A stretch of DNA of 64,000 bases from Adiantum capillus-veneris (lineage: Eukaryota > Streptophyta > Polypodiopsida > Polypodiales > Pteridaceae), in NCBI GenBank assembly GCA_014529385.2, contig CM043964.1, positions 107,407,587-107,471,586 of the forward strand, in the 5' to 3' direction. The notes beneath the pieces are model-generated. The model worked only from the letters and a program-made list of their open reading frames with translations, ran no database searches and was not told the origin of the DNA. Positions 54,655-64,000 of the stretch are shown one piece after another (position 1 is the first letter of the stretch; the number at the start of each line of letters is the position of its first letter). The position numbers were made by a program, and so were the translations under genes.

Positions 54655-56386
54655 CGTCCTTGGGCTTTTAAAATCAAGAAGAGTCGGGGCCACGTCCACT
54701 CGCTCTATGATGAGAAAGGGACAACAGTTCATAACCATGATGAGATGGCTGGTCTGATGTTGAGCTATCTTAGTCAAATCATTGGATGGCCAGAGATCCA
54801 GTCTCAAGAAGTGGAAGAAGCCAGAGGGACCTTACTGCAGAGTGTCAAGAAGGAAATTCCCCACTCAGAAGCTAACGGCTTGGAACAGGCATTTTACGAA
54901 GACGAATGTTCACTAGCATTGCAAGCCCTTGGCAAGGAAAATCCCCCTGGTTGGGATGGGATGATGGTGGAATTCTATAGAGAATTTTGGGATGATCTCA
55001 AGGCCCCAATCACAAGATTGACCAATAAAGCCATGGTTGAAGGGTCATTGGAGGTAAGTGTAAAGAGAGGACTTATCAAACCCATCCCAAAAGAGATCTG
55101 CTGTTCTCAACTGGTGCCCCATAACAATGATGTCGGTGGCCTACAAAATTATAGCTAAAGCAGTAGCCCTCATACTAGCCCCCTTACTAACAAGATCATC
55201 TCTCCCCATCAACATGGTTTCATGAAAGGAAGGTCCATATATGATAACATCTTGGCAGCAATATTGGGCATTGAATATGCAACTGTCACAAAGCAGGAGT
55301 GCATTCTGCTACAATTGGACCTGGACAAGGCTTATGACAGAATAACATGGACATATATAGAAGCCGTCATGGAAGCTCTAGGCTTTGGGCCTTGCCTATT
55401 GGGCCTTGCCTATTGGGCTTTGCCTATGCTGGTTGGTACATGTACTGGGGGCTGGAAGCCAGTCAGAGCTCCTATTCAACGATAGAATTGTTGGCTCTTT
55501 TGAGGTCAAAAGGTCTAGTAAGCAGGGATGCCCTCTGGTCCCCCTACTTTTCGCCATAGGGTCACATCCTTTAATCAAGAAGCTCAAAGCTAGTGCAGAA
55601 CGAGGGGAGTTGCAACGCCTCGCTTTGCCAGGAAATAGCCAACTCCTAGAAAAACTTTTTGCAGACGATTCTCTCCTCTTCTTGAAGGCGTGCCCCCAGG
55701 TCATCAGAAAAGCTCTGGAGATTGTACAAATATTCTCAGAAGCTTCGGTGTCCCAGTGTAATATAGAGAAGTCAAGGCTGATCTCCCTATTAGAAAATGA
55801 CTTATTTGACCCCTCTGTCTGGTCGAGGGAGATTGTCACAAAAGGGAATATCTTCAGACATCTGGGAGCCCCCTTGGGGGTGGACGTAACTCACAAGCAA
55901 AAATTTGGGTGGGTGCTTGAAAAAATCAAAACAAAAATGAGTAGGTGGGAGTATGGTCTTCTCCCATTCCCAAGTCGGATAAAAGTGATGAATGCCTTTA
56001 TGATTCCTTATATTGCCTTCACTAGCCCGCTTCTCAAGATGGCTAAGTGTCAGTGGAAAGAGTTCTTAAAACCAATAAAAAGGTTTTTATGGAAAAACAA
56101 CATGAAATCCTCCAAGCCATGGCAATGGGCCCATTGGGAATCAGTTGCTCCGCTGGTGAATCAAGGAGGCCTCAGAATTATCAACCCTGTGGCCCATGCA
56201 GAAGCTTGTTGCACCAAGTTTGTTGCTTCCTTAGCTAAACAGGAGCAAGTTTGGGCTATCATGGTCAGAGATATGATAGAAGCAGCTAAACTTGGCTCGA
56301 ATGGTGGAAAGTGGAGAGGGATGGAGGTTCATGACAAACTGTTAGCCCCGGAGTGGTCTACCTTAAGACTGGGGGGCAGCTCATGA
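54655..56386 (+). pseudogene. LINE ORF2 reverse transcriptase
   Basis: The frame 54745-55158 contains ALQALGKENPPGWDGMMVEF (the K-x-P-G-x-D-G motif). After a frame change comes GFMKGRSIYDNILAA and LLQLDLDKAYDRITWTYI (Asp of the palm). The frame 55385-56386 has VKRSSKQGCPLVPLLFAIG (RQGCPLSPLLF type) and the catalytic KLFADDSLLFL (about 55655), followed by the thumb (HLGAPLGVDVTHK, FPSRIKVMNAFMIPYI). The break between the last two frames coincides with a 14-bp repeat expanded to three units. Confidence 0.88.
55387..55428 (+). repeat. Three tandem 14-bp units inside RT
   Basis: GGGCCTTGCCTATT at 55387 and 55401, then GGGCTTTGCCTATG at 55415. The two extra units add 28 bp, which shifts the frame by one, exactly the shift seen between the upstream and downstream RT frames. 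Confidence 0.85.
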
Positions 56387-56389
56387 GAA

Positions 56390-57590
56390 TTGATAAGAAA
56401 ATGCAATAGAGCAGCAGGAGTCTTAAAGTGGGGGGAAGAAGCCAGATACTTCAAGAACTCCATTTTGCATTGGTCCCCCTGGCTTTCCAAAGTTGTAGAT
56501 CCGCCACAAACTGCCTATTGGATTGAGACAACCAGGAAACTGAAAAATAAGGGTCTAAAGCGACTTGGCACTTTTGGGACAGTGGCAACAAGAGTTGGAA
56601 AACCATTGACCTTCTGGTTACCCAATACCAACTTAATAGCTTGGAGGTTTTGCTTGTCCACAAAGTGATGAAAGAGCTTGACAATTTAGTGATGCCAATC
56701 TATGATTCGGAGTTTGATTGGAATGCCTGGAAATGGCCCGGAAACAGTCTCTTTTGGAAACCGCATCCTAAAGCATTGATTAGACAATGATGCATAAGAA
56801 GAATCGGTCTAGCCCCCTTAACAAGCTATGGAAAAAACAATGGCCGGAGGAAAGGTGGGAGCAAGCAATGGAGAACATATGGAAGCCAAAGGTTCCGCAA
56901 CACATGAAGGTTTTTTTATGGAAGGTTATTTGGGGTGCTCTTCCGACGGGGGTGAAGATTCAGGAGAGAGAGATTGGGTCAGATCGATGCTTGGGGTGCA
57001 GGATGGCTAGTGAAGATCTGGCCCACCTATTCATGGACTCTGCCCAACTATCAAAGGCCTCGCACGGAAAATATGCAAGTGGGTCCAAAGAACATGGAAA
57101 ATTAGTTTTTTCAAGACTGACCTATTCCTTGGAGGTAAGAATTCAGGTAGTCCTTCCCTCCTCGTCAGCACTCAAATCGTTAGATACTTCTTCTTACATA
57201 ATGTATGGCAAACAAGGAACCGCCGTGTGTTTGAAGGAGGTTTTGAGGTGGCAAGCTTCGCATAAATTATTCAAGAAAGCAAAGTGCTAATATGGACGCT
57301 CGGGCGCAAGCAACACTCAGAAGATTGGTCTAGGACTACTTGTGCCTTGTTTTCAGCAGATGGAATGCCTAGGTTGGGGGAAAATCTTGGCCATCGGTAA
57401 AAAAAACATCTCAGAAGGACAAGATTATGGACCTTGTGTGTCAAGGAGGAGGGAGTGGGTTGGTAGGGGTGGCTGCCCTAATAGCCGATGTAATTATAGT
57501 CCCTGGATGATGTCATGGCTCAACAAGAGCATGACAAGACCTTGTAATTTTTTGGGTTGTTCAATATAATTCACTCACAATTGTGAGTTT
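56390..57590 (+). pseudogene. LINE ORF2 C-terminal region with zinc domain
   Basis: The frame 56787-57290 has ENIWKPKVPQHMKVFLWKVI and GALPTGVKIQEREI, then DRCLGCRM, the zf-RVT pattern of plant LINEs. Shifted coding continues with HNVWQTRNRRVFEGGFEVAS. Frame breaks at about 56390, 56668 and 57100. Confidence 0.7.
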
Positions 57591-57607
57591 CGCCAAAAAA
57601 AAAAAAC

Positions 57608-58843
57608 AAAGATGAAACAATGTAAGAGTGTTAAATCTAAGAATTTTCTCATGAAACATGTATGATTGGATAAAAATCATGTAATCATCACATACTCTTT
57701 AAAAAACATTGAAAAAATACCATTTAAATTGACTCAAGTAGCTTGTGTATTATGATGAAAAGATGTGAAAGCCTCAAATACTTCAAGTAAATTATCTCAC
57801 ATAAATAGAACATAGAGGTTCTAGATTCCATAAAGTGGCTTGGTTAATTGTGCATAATTCTTAACTGATTTTTGATATTTAATAGTGGGGTACACCTATG
57901 GAGATCAAATAATAATCGCTCACGTTGCTATTAAACTTAAAGTTCATTATAATTTATCTTAAACCAACAAGCCTTCAATAAAGATGATTTAACTACACAA
58001 AAAATTGATGGAAAGAGCTTTTATATTTGAAGAGTATATCTCCTTGTACTCCTACTTAAAATTCAATAAACTTCTTTTGTATCATTTCAAAATTCAATCT
58101 ACAAGTGCTAAATTTTGCATTTACCCTTTTAAAACAAAGGACATCACAAATATTTGATGAGAAGAGTATTTTTTTAAAGGAAAAATTGTAGTTGCTCTTG
58201 CTTGCCCGTATTTTGATGTTTGTGAGAGTGTCACCATTTGGAATGCATCCCTCTTTGTCACTTATTCTAGAACACACTTTTTAAAAATTAATAGTTATAA
58301 ATTAATCAAATTAGAAAATACTATGATGTATTAGCCGAGCTAATTCAAGAGAGGACATATACAACCTTCATATGGATGCAATATCAGCATAGAGTTAGTG
58401 TCCATTTGGGTGATTTTTTCACCATGTATAGTTTTCTCTCAAGCTTGTTGTTTATTTTTGAGGAGGAAAATTCCCCAAAGAGGGATGTTAAATGTCCTCC
58501 TTTATTTTTTGATTTAAGAAACCATTTCTGTTGCATAGATGTGCTCACATTGGATTCACTTATAAAAAAATTGCTAAATTTAGTGAAAACACCAAGAAGT
58601 TATGTCACTTTGTATCAAAAAAACCATAAGGTTTCCTTCTCAAAGACTTTTCTAGAGTCTAGACTAAGTTCATGCTCAAGCTAAAGAATGAAATTTCAGT
58701 TGGGAGGAAAGTTGAGCAAGTGTGTCTAGTGGAAACTATCTCTTATTCACCAGTACCCACCACCTTCCACTGGGCATGACAATCTCTTTTAGCAAAAAAG
58801 GCGTTGTTGATATAATGATAACTAGGTCGGGATGTCAAATTTT
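57608..58843. other. AT-rich stretch, nothing recognised
   Basis: Short frames only. The longest (58376-58684, 102 residues) matches nothing I know. Confidence 0.5.
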
Positions 58844-59044
58844 TTATCTGATTAATAAAAGAAAATTTATATTGAATTCCCCATAATCTTTATGTTGAAA
58901 AGGTTTTGGACACACTTCATTTTTACCAGCAACCCTTAGTTGAGAAATCATCTTAATTACTATGGGAATACCAATCAATGGAAGTTGATAACTATCATAG
59001 AGATTGTAGGTCTCCAATGTGGAGAAGTCATGGCCATTCACCAA
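58844..59044 (-). pseudogene. Possible thaumatin-like protein remnant
   Basis: Read on the - strand, STLETYNLYDSYQLPLIGIP and VAGKNEVCPKPFQHKDYG resemble two consecutive parts of plant thaumatin-like proteins: the TLxEFTL..DxYDVSLVDGYNLP strand and the DLNxxCPxxLQVK segment. The spacing between them is shorter than in the family, and the conserved cysteines around the second part are mostly missing. A weak but specific resemblance. Thaumatin-like proteins are secreted defence proteins. Confidence 0.3.
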
Positions 59045-59279
59045 GATTATCTATTGACCACAATGGGTAAAGGGAGTGTATGGTAGGTGGATCAAGCATA
59101 AGGTCCTCTACATTATCTTAATTAGTATGGGAATACCAATCAATGGAAGTTGATAACTATCATAGAGATTGTAGGTCTCCAATGTGGAGAAGTCATGGCC
59201 ATTCACCAAGATTATCTATTGACCACAATGGGTAAAGGGAGTATATGGTAGGTGGATCAAGCATAAGGTCCTCTACATT
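58950..59279. repeat. Tandem duplication of 165 bp
   Basis: ATCTTAATTA..CTCTACATT at 58950-59114 repeats at 59115-59279 with only a couple of differences (C/G at about 58960; T/A in GTGTATGG versus GTATATGG). It includes part of the thaumatin-like remnant. Confidence 0.9.
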
Positions 59280-59710
59280 AGACCTTCTCCATGATAAAAC
59301 CCCAAAACATACGATTACGAACACAAATGAGATGCTTACACTGATCGCACTTTGCTGAACTAGATATATAAAATCAGCTTTCATCATTTCATGCTAGCAT
59401 AAGCCATACATATATTTGGCTACACAAAATTTGTAAAACAGTTTTGGTGGTTGTGCAATCCTAAAGTTCTTTTGTGAAAATTGTAATCTCTTAAGATACA
59501 TAGATGATTTCTTTGCAAATTTCACCAGCATTTTCATAATGCTAAAACAAATAGATAAGCTTACATAAATAGATTAAATAATAGTAGTAATAAATAGATA
59601 AAATAATGCTATGATTACTTGTATAATGGAGAATGCTAGTAAAATTACTTGTAATATTGCTATTTTTACTTGATATGTTGTGTCCAATTCTAAGCATAGG
59701 GATTCCTCAA

Positions 59711-60102
59711 TTATTTATTTTGTTCATCAAGGTGTGTTGCTATCTCCATGACAATCTCGACGGTGGTACATACTGCAGTCTTCCCACATGTCGCTCCATC
59801 AAATTGGGGGTCATCCGAGTTTTGGAAGTTAGAGACACAATCCAAAAGATTTTGGTTGCAAGCCACGTTTAAGTAATTGGCTACAATCAGGCATAAACAA
59901 CAAAAGGGGTAAAGTTAAAAAATTAGAACTATCAAAAGCAACAAAACATCATCAGTCATCATAGTTACAAACTTACATGGATCATCTCCAATGCATGCAT
60001 CATGGGTTTGGCAACAAACATCAAGGTTGTCACAAGGAGTCTCCCCATCACAACCAATGTAGCCAATCCCGTAGTACTTTCCATATCTCAAGAGAGGTGG
60101 AA
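59711..60102 (-). CDS. Secretory phospholipase A2, last two exons
   Basis: Exons on the - strand are 60102-59977 and 59880-59711, with an intron 59881-59976 (GTAAGT..GTAG) and an acceptor TTTCAG just upstream of 60102. The phases fit: the split codon T|CC gives Ser. The first exon encodes LLRYGKYYGIGYIGCDGETP, the calcium loop, and CDNLDVCCQTHDACI, with the catalytic His-Asp pair. The second encodes NYLNVACNQNLLDCVSNF and ends after ..EIATHLDEQNK. Plant sPLA2s hydrolyse the sn-2 ester of phospholipids in secretory compartments or the cell wall. The first cysteine of the calcium loop (normally YGKYCG) is Tyr here. The 5' exon with the signal peptide was not found. Confidence 0.85.
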
Positions 60103-60218
60103 CTGAAACAACATTTTGTGAAGGATTGTTAGAGATTCTAAAAAAAAATAGACTACCTAGTATTCATGCCAGATAATAGTTGTGTAACCATCACTTGTAT
60201 GGCTAATAGATGACACTG

Positions 60219-60728
60219 TTATGTCCCTGGAAAAGTTTTTGTCCTCTAATCCATGAAATTTGTTAAATCTTTTATGTTTTCTTATCTTAGCATTGTTTAG
60301 TATTAATTTTAGTGATGCATGATGAATCTAGTCTACACAAACTTGGCTTATGAGTTGACAAACAATAGAATATTGTTGGTGGTTATGGTATAGGGAAAGG
60401 ACACTAACCCCTCGAATCATTGCAACCACATGGCGATCGGTAAGGAGCTAAGAGCCATGGTGGGAGCACACTCTTATGTTTTTGGAAATTTGTTTGTCCT
60501 CTAATCCAAGAATTTTTTTAAATCTTTTATATTTTCTTATCTTAGCATTTTTTAGTATTAATTTTAGTGATGCATGATGAATCTAGTCTACACAAAGTTG
60601 GCTTATTAGTTGACAAAAAATAGAATATCGTTGGTGGTTATGGTATAGGGAAAGGACACTAACCCCTGGAATCATTGCAACCACATGGTGATCGGTAGGG
60701 AGCTAACAGCCATGGTGGGAGCAATGAT
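60219..60728. repeat. Tandem duplication of 255 bp
   Basis: 60219-60473 and 60474-60728 are close copies, sharing for example CATGATGAATCTAGTCTACA and GGGAAAGGACACTAACCCCT. They differ at about 5-10% of positions. Located upstream of the PLA2 exons, in what would be its intron or 5' flank. Confidence 0.9.
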
Positions 60729-61735
60729 TATTGGGGGAACGACACTAGGAGTCCTTTCTTAGCCGTCAAGTGTCCAGGAAAGAGGGGCAAGCAAGATGCG
60801 GTGGTAACATTTTTAAAAATTGGATTGGGTTCTAAATAATGTCGGCTTTGTAAGTGTCATGATTTCATTCGCTAGAAGCTCACATACAAGGTTTTTTTAT
60901 TATGGCAGTTGATGTGTCATTCATCCAATGATGCACAATGGGCATTCTCTGTAGGAATGGACAGCAAATACGGCCTAGATGGGCCACACCTTGACCCTAG
61001 ACCTTGATGGAAAACATCTTCAACCTTACATGCTGAGAACATATATAATTTTGTGCCAATATTCTCAAATCTGTAATGCAAGCCACTTTTCAGACATATT
61101 ATTGTGTTTTATAGTGCTAGATAGATAGTATTGAAAGTAGTTAAGAAATGTTGCTAGACACTTTATGGCATTGGACACTTCTATATCTACTCAAAAGTTT
61201 CATATCTACTCATCGTGAAACTTTTGTGAATTTGTATTAAAGCTAAAAAAAATTTATTTTAATAATATGAGCTTAGAGATAGTGGAAGCTATTATGAGCT
61301 ATTGATTCCACCACATTGAAAAGATTTCAAGCGTCTAACTTATGCTAAAAACTTGTTAGTATCTATCGAATAAACAATTTAGATAAGCTTAGAACTCAGA
61401 GTGTGCTTTATGTTTCTACATATAAAGTCTACTACTTTAGACATATTCTCATGCTTTTAAGGGTTAGACCCTGTTTAAAAATACTTACATGCAAAAATTA
61501 GTACATGCAAATTTAATGACAAATTTAGCACTTTAATAATGCTTTCACAATGAGTTCGCATTTGTTCGATTTTACATCTAATTTATATCAAGTTCACATT
61601 CGAGATGAACGGCTCTGATTTTTATCAAAAAGCGATGCCGACTTTGAGTCGTAGATCCCCTCTAAAATATATATTTCAGTCGTAGATCATATATTTCTTT
61701 TTTATAATACTATCATTCTCCATGCCTTTCAGAAC
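60729..61735. other. AT-rich stretch, no gene seen
   Basis: No convincing coding. I searched the - strand for a PLA2 first exon (signal peptide and Cys-rich start) and did not find one. Confidence 0.45.
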
Positions 61736-61815
61736 GCGTGCAATAGTGTAGTGGTAGAGCAGTGGCATTGGGAGGGGGAGGTTGCGAGATCGATTCCCAC
61801 CACACCCTTCTTTTT
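61736..61815 (+). mobile_element. tRNA-derived SINE-like fragment
   Basis: TAGTGGTAGAGCAGTGG (61749-61765) resembles a polymerase III A box, and GAGATCGATTCCCACC (61787-61802) a B box, about 38 bp apart. The segment does not fold into a canonical tRNA with a clear anticodon arm. The flanks share a word (GTAGATCC at about 61653 and 61863). Confidence 0.55.
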
Positions 61816-62410
61816 TCCTCCAAATGAATCGAACAGCCCACAATGAACAATCATCTGGGACCGTAGATCCTTTCTAAACAATGAAGGTGTCAAATAGAGA
61901 AGTGGGGGAGCAACCTCGATCTCAAAAAAAATTCCACGTATACATGCTTAATTGTGACATTCCACAAGCTCATCTATCCGTCTAGACCACATAACTTTAT
62001 GATAATAGGAATCTCTCGTCTAGCAAACGTCTACAAGCCTCATAATTAGGCACCACTCATAGGTCACAAGTTAGGCTTACCTCAATAAATTGAAGTTAAT
62101 TATTGGAAATGTTTGTCATTTTCTTTTAAAATGTTTGTACTTCTAAATTTACGATGAGAAATGCTTCAAAAACATGTAAGTAGGTATTTTTCCACACTAC
62201 AGCTTTAAAATGATACCATTCCCATATAATTGGAGAATTTCAAGGCATCCATGATTCATAGTGAAATGATATTTGGCAATGATGTGGTGACCGTCAAGCT
62301 ATTACTATGACTAGTAAAACGACACCGCCTTCAACAGCGCCATGGCCCCTCTTACCTTCAAACCCCTCACTCTTATCCTCAAGATGTTAATATATCATAT
62401 CATTTTACTA
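61816..62410. other. No gene seen
   Basis: AT-rich, short frames only. A (CT)n run begins at about 62411. Confidence 0.45.
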
Positions 62411-62440
62411 CATCTCTCTCTCTCTCTCTCTCTCTCTCTC
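62411..62440. repeat. (CT)n microsatellite
   Basis: About 15 CT units. Confidence 0.9.
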
Positions 62441-62459
62441 CTTGTATCTCTTCATCTCA

Positions 62460-63060
62460 CCATATCTATCCCTCTATCCAAGAGACAATATTCCGGACAG
62501 GAAGCTCCTTGTGCACTTTTTGTGCTTTGGGATACATGTCAGCAACCCCAATCTAACAATATCATTGAATTCTTTTGCCTATATCTACCAGCATCTTGTG
62601 TAATGTCACATGCCTTCAAGGTGCAAGGATACATGATTGTGTTTGGAGAGATGCCCTCTCTTTGCATTTGTTAAAAATAGCACAGAGTTTCATGTCCAAG
62701 ACCCTTGCCTTCACTTTCGCCCATTATAGAGCTAGCTAAAAACATCTCATCGCAGTCCTTCGCCTTGCCATGTTTGCCCTCATGATGCAAGAGAATGTGA
62801 TTGCATCTAGCAAGACTCTTGCTTCACATCTACCAGAACTGCACAGAGCTTCTAGGTCCTACCCAAGTTGGACATATCCCGCAAATAGTGCATTCCAAGA
62901 GACGACATATTGGATAGGAAGCTCCTCGCGCACTTTTTGTGCTTTATGAAGTGCACCACATTTGGGATACATGTCGACTAAGGCAGTGCCAAGCACGACA
63001 CTTTCTTTCAACAACCCTAGCAACATCTTTTGTAATGCCAGATGCCTTCAAGGCCCAAGT
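62460..63060 (-). pseudogene. PPR protein pseudogene (PLS type)
   Basis: On the - strand 62999-62862 reads VVLGTALVDMYPKCGALHKA, then AQKVREELPIQYVVSWNALF and GYVQLG, ending in TAG. This is the L and S repeat wording of plant pentatricopeptide proteins. Further left, LLDAITFSCIM (about 62780) and MQREGISPNTIMYPCTLKAC (about 62655-62595) are further P/L repeats, and a decayed second copy of the Y.K..AQKV..ELP..N.VSW block lies at about 62475-62545. Stops and frameshifts separate all parts. Functional relatives bind organelle RNA for editing or processing. Its phrasing resembles fern PPR families. Confidence 0.75.
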
Positions 63061-63201
63061 GTTAGTTAGCTGCTAATTATTGATCTTCTCCAAATTGGGC
63101 CATGAAGTCTGAACCATCGAGGACCAAGGTTAGAGAGGAAGGATGACTCGGAGCTCGTGCGCATTGAAAACGACAGAGATAGAGAAAGCTGCTGAGTGCT
63201 G

Positions 63202-63330
<129 letters not shown>

Positions 63331-63388
63331 GTTCACACATAGAACACCGCTGCCTGAAGGCGCCAGATAGAGCAAGTGTCAATACGTG

Positions 63389-63420
63389 TTGGGGGGGTTG
63401 GGGGGGGGGGGGGGAGAGAG
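63389..63420. repeat. Poly-G runs
   Basis: GGGGGGGTTGG, then a run of about 14 G, then GAGAGAGA. Confidence 0.85.
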
Positions 63421-63528
63421 AATTCTGCCTATATATGGCTTAATCAACAGAGATCTTCAATGCGGATAAGTTACTCGCTGCTCGTGAGTATTTTAAAACG
63501 GCAAAGAAAGAGAAAGCTGTTGAGTGCT

Positions 63529-63532
<4 letters not shown>

Positions 63533-63611
<79 letters not shown>

Positions 63612-63638
63612 ACACACACACACACACACACACACACG
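63533..63638. repeat. (CT)n-(CA)n compound microsatellite
   Basis: About 37 CT units, then about 13 CA units. Second member of the pair with 63207-63327. Confidence 0.9.
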
Positions 63639-64000
63639 CTAATACACGAGTTGTTTCTCAAGTGTCACCACTTTATTTGGTTTGAAAAGAAACTTTTTTT
63701 CAAAAAAAACCCCCTCTTTGCTCTTCACATTTACAGGTCTAGTAGACCATCCATGACATGATCACACAAACAGCTGTCACAGTAGAAACAGGTGTTTGGA
63801 CGTTCTGACAAAGGTAGGATTCGAGTGGATAAGAGTACACCATACTCCAAGGTTCGTGGTGTGATATTGAAATAACCTCTGAGGGGCTGGCCATAACTGC
63901 GATACAAAAAAATCTTTCGAAAAGGAAAAAACTGCGCTTGCAGGTATAATCGCTTTGAGAAACCTCGCTTCATTGAGTATTCTACATAATAGTATCGTGG
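63639..64000. other. Window end, nothing recognised
   Basis: One - strand frame of 80 residues (63731-63973) contains CFYCDSCLCDH but matches no family I know. Confidence 0.4.

Larger units (their letters stand above)
51960..57607 (+). mobile_element. LINE (L1-like non-LTR retrotransposon), + strand
   Basis: Order: ORF1 with zinc knuckle, then ORF2 with AP-endonuclease, reverse transcriptase and a C-terminal zinc domain, then an A-run at about 57594-57607. No LTRs. The 5' end is estimated from where gag stops and ORF1-like coding starts. Several frameshifts and one internal insertion (about 54330-54650) show that it is inactive. Confidence 0.85.

Noticed and set aside
61736-61815. Functional tRNA gene
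   Set aside because: A- and B-box-like words are present, but I could not form an acceptor stem and anticodon arm, so it is more likely a SINE or tRNA relic.

Overview
This window looks like land-plant nuclear DNA from a large, repeat-dense genome. The supports are short introns with GT..AG borders, plant-type LTR retrotransposons with tRNA-iMet and tRNA-Asp type primer sites, a plant non-LTR element, long CT/CA microsatellites, a plant secretory phospholipase A2 gene and a degenerate pentatricopeptide-repeat (PPR) gene. The wording of the PPR remnant resembles the expanded PPR families of ferns, so a fern is my best guess, but this is inference. No rRNA gene, canonical tRNA gene, CRISPR array or prokaryotic operon is visible.

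Layout. 1-15551: an old Ty3/gypsy element (gypsy-1, + strand) with gag, protease, RT, RNase H, integrase, an extra ORF after integrase and a 3' LTR. A solo LTR (3771-4727) interrupts its RT, and a pol-less LTR element with 2-kb LTRs (LARD-A, 7097-13211, - strand) interrupts its integrase. 15552-16312: a stretch carrying three copies of a 20-nt palindrome. 16313-23510: a decayed chromovirus (- strand, iMet primer site). 23511-25930: an unrecognised - strand coding relic with coiled-coil character. 25930-27392: a microsatellite tract. 27393-36966: two copies of a second pol-less family (LARD-B, - strand; LARD-C, + strand), a gag fragment and a possible LTR. 36967-46937: a second chromovirus copy whose 3' LTR is split by a 7.4-kb cut-and-paste DNA transposon (39245-46619). 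46938-51950: LINE and LTR relics. 51960-57607: a nearly full-length but broken LINE. 57608-64000: AT-rich, more host-like sequence with a possible thaumatin-like remnant, two tandem duplications, secretory PLA2 exons, a tRNA-like SINE fragment and a PPR pseudogene.

Two items stand out. First, the DNA transposon has about 26-bp terminal inverted repeats beginning GGGGAATTTTGAGG and a probable TA target duplication. It encodes a spliced DDE-type transposase with CxxC and HxxxC motifs that I cannot place in a named superfamily, two further intron-containing genes of unknown function, and a block of repeated long-range hairpins. Second, gypsy-1, LARD-B and LARD-C share one recognisable accessory protein domain. 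In gypsy-1 it lies downstream of integrase, where some retroelements carry envelope-like genes; in the two LARDs, which have no pol, it is kept together with the LTRs.

Most coding regions are broken by stops and frameshifts, so few are likely to be expressed. The best candidates for recent function are the PLA2 exons and the transposon genes, which keep long frames and good splice sites. Coordinates of decayed elements are approximate unless an LTR or TIR end is stated.
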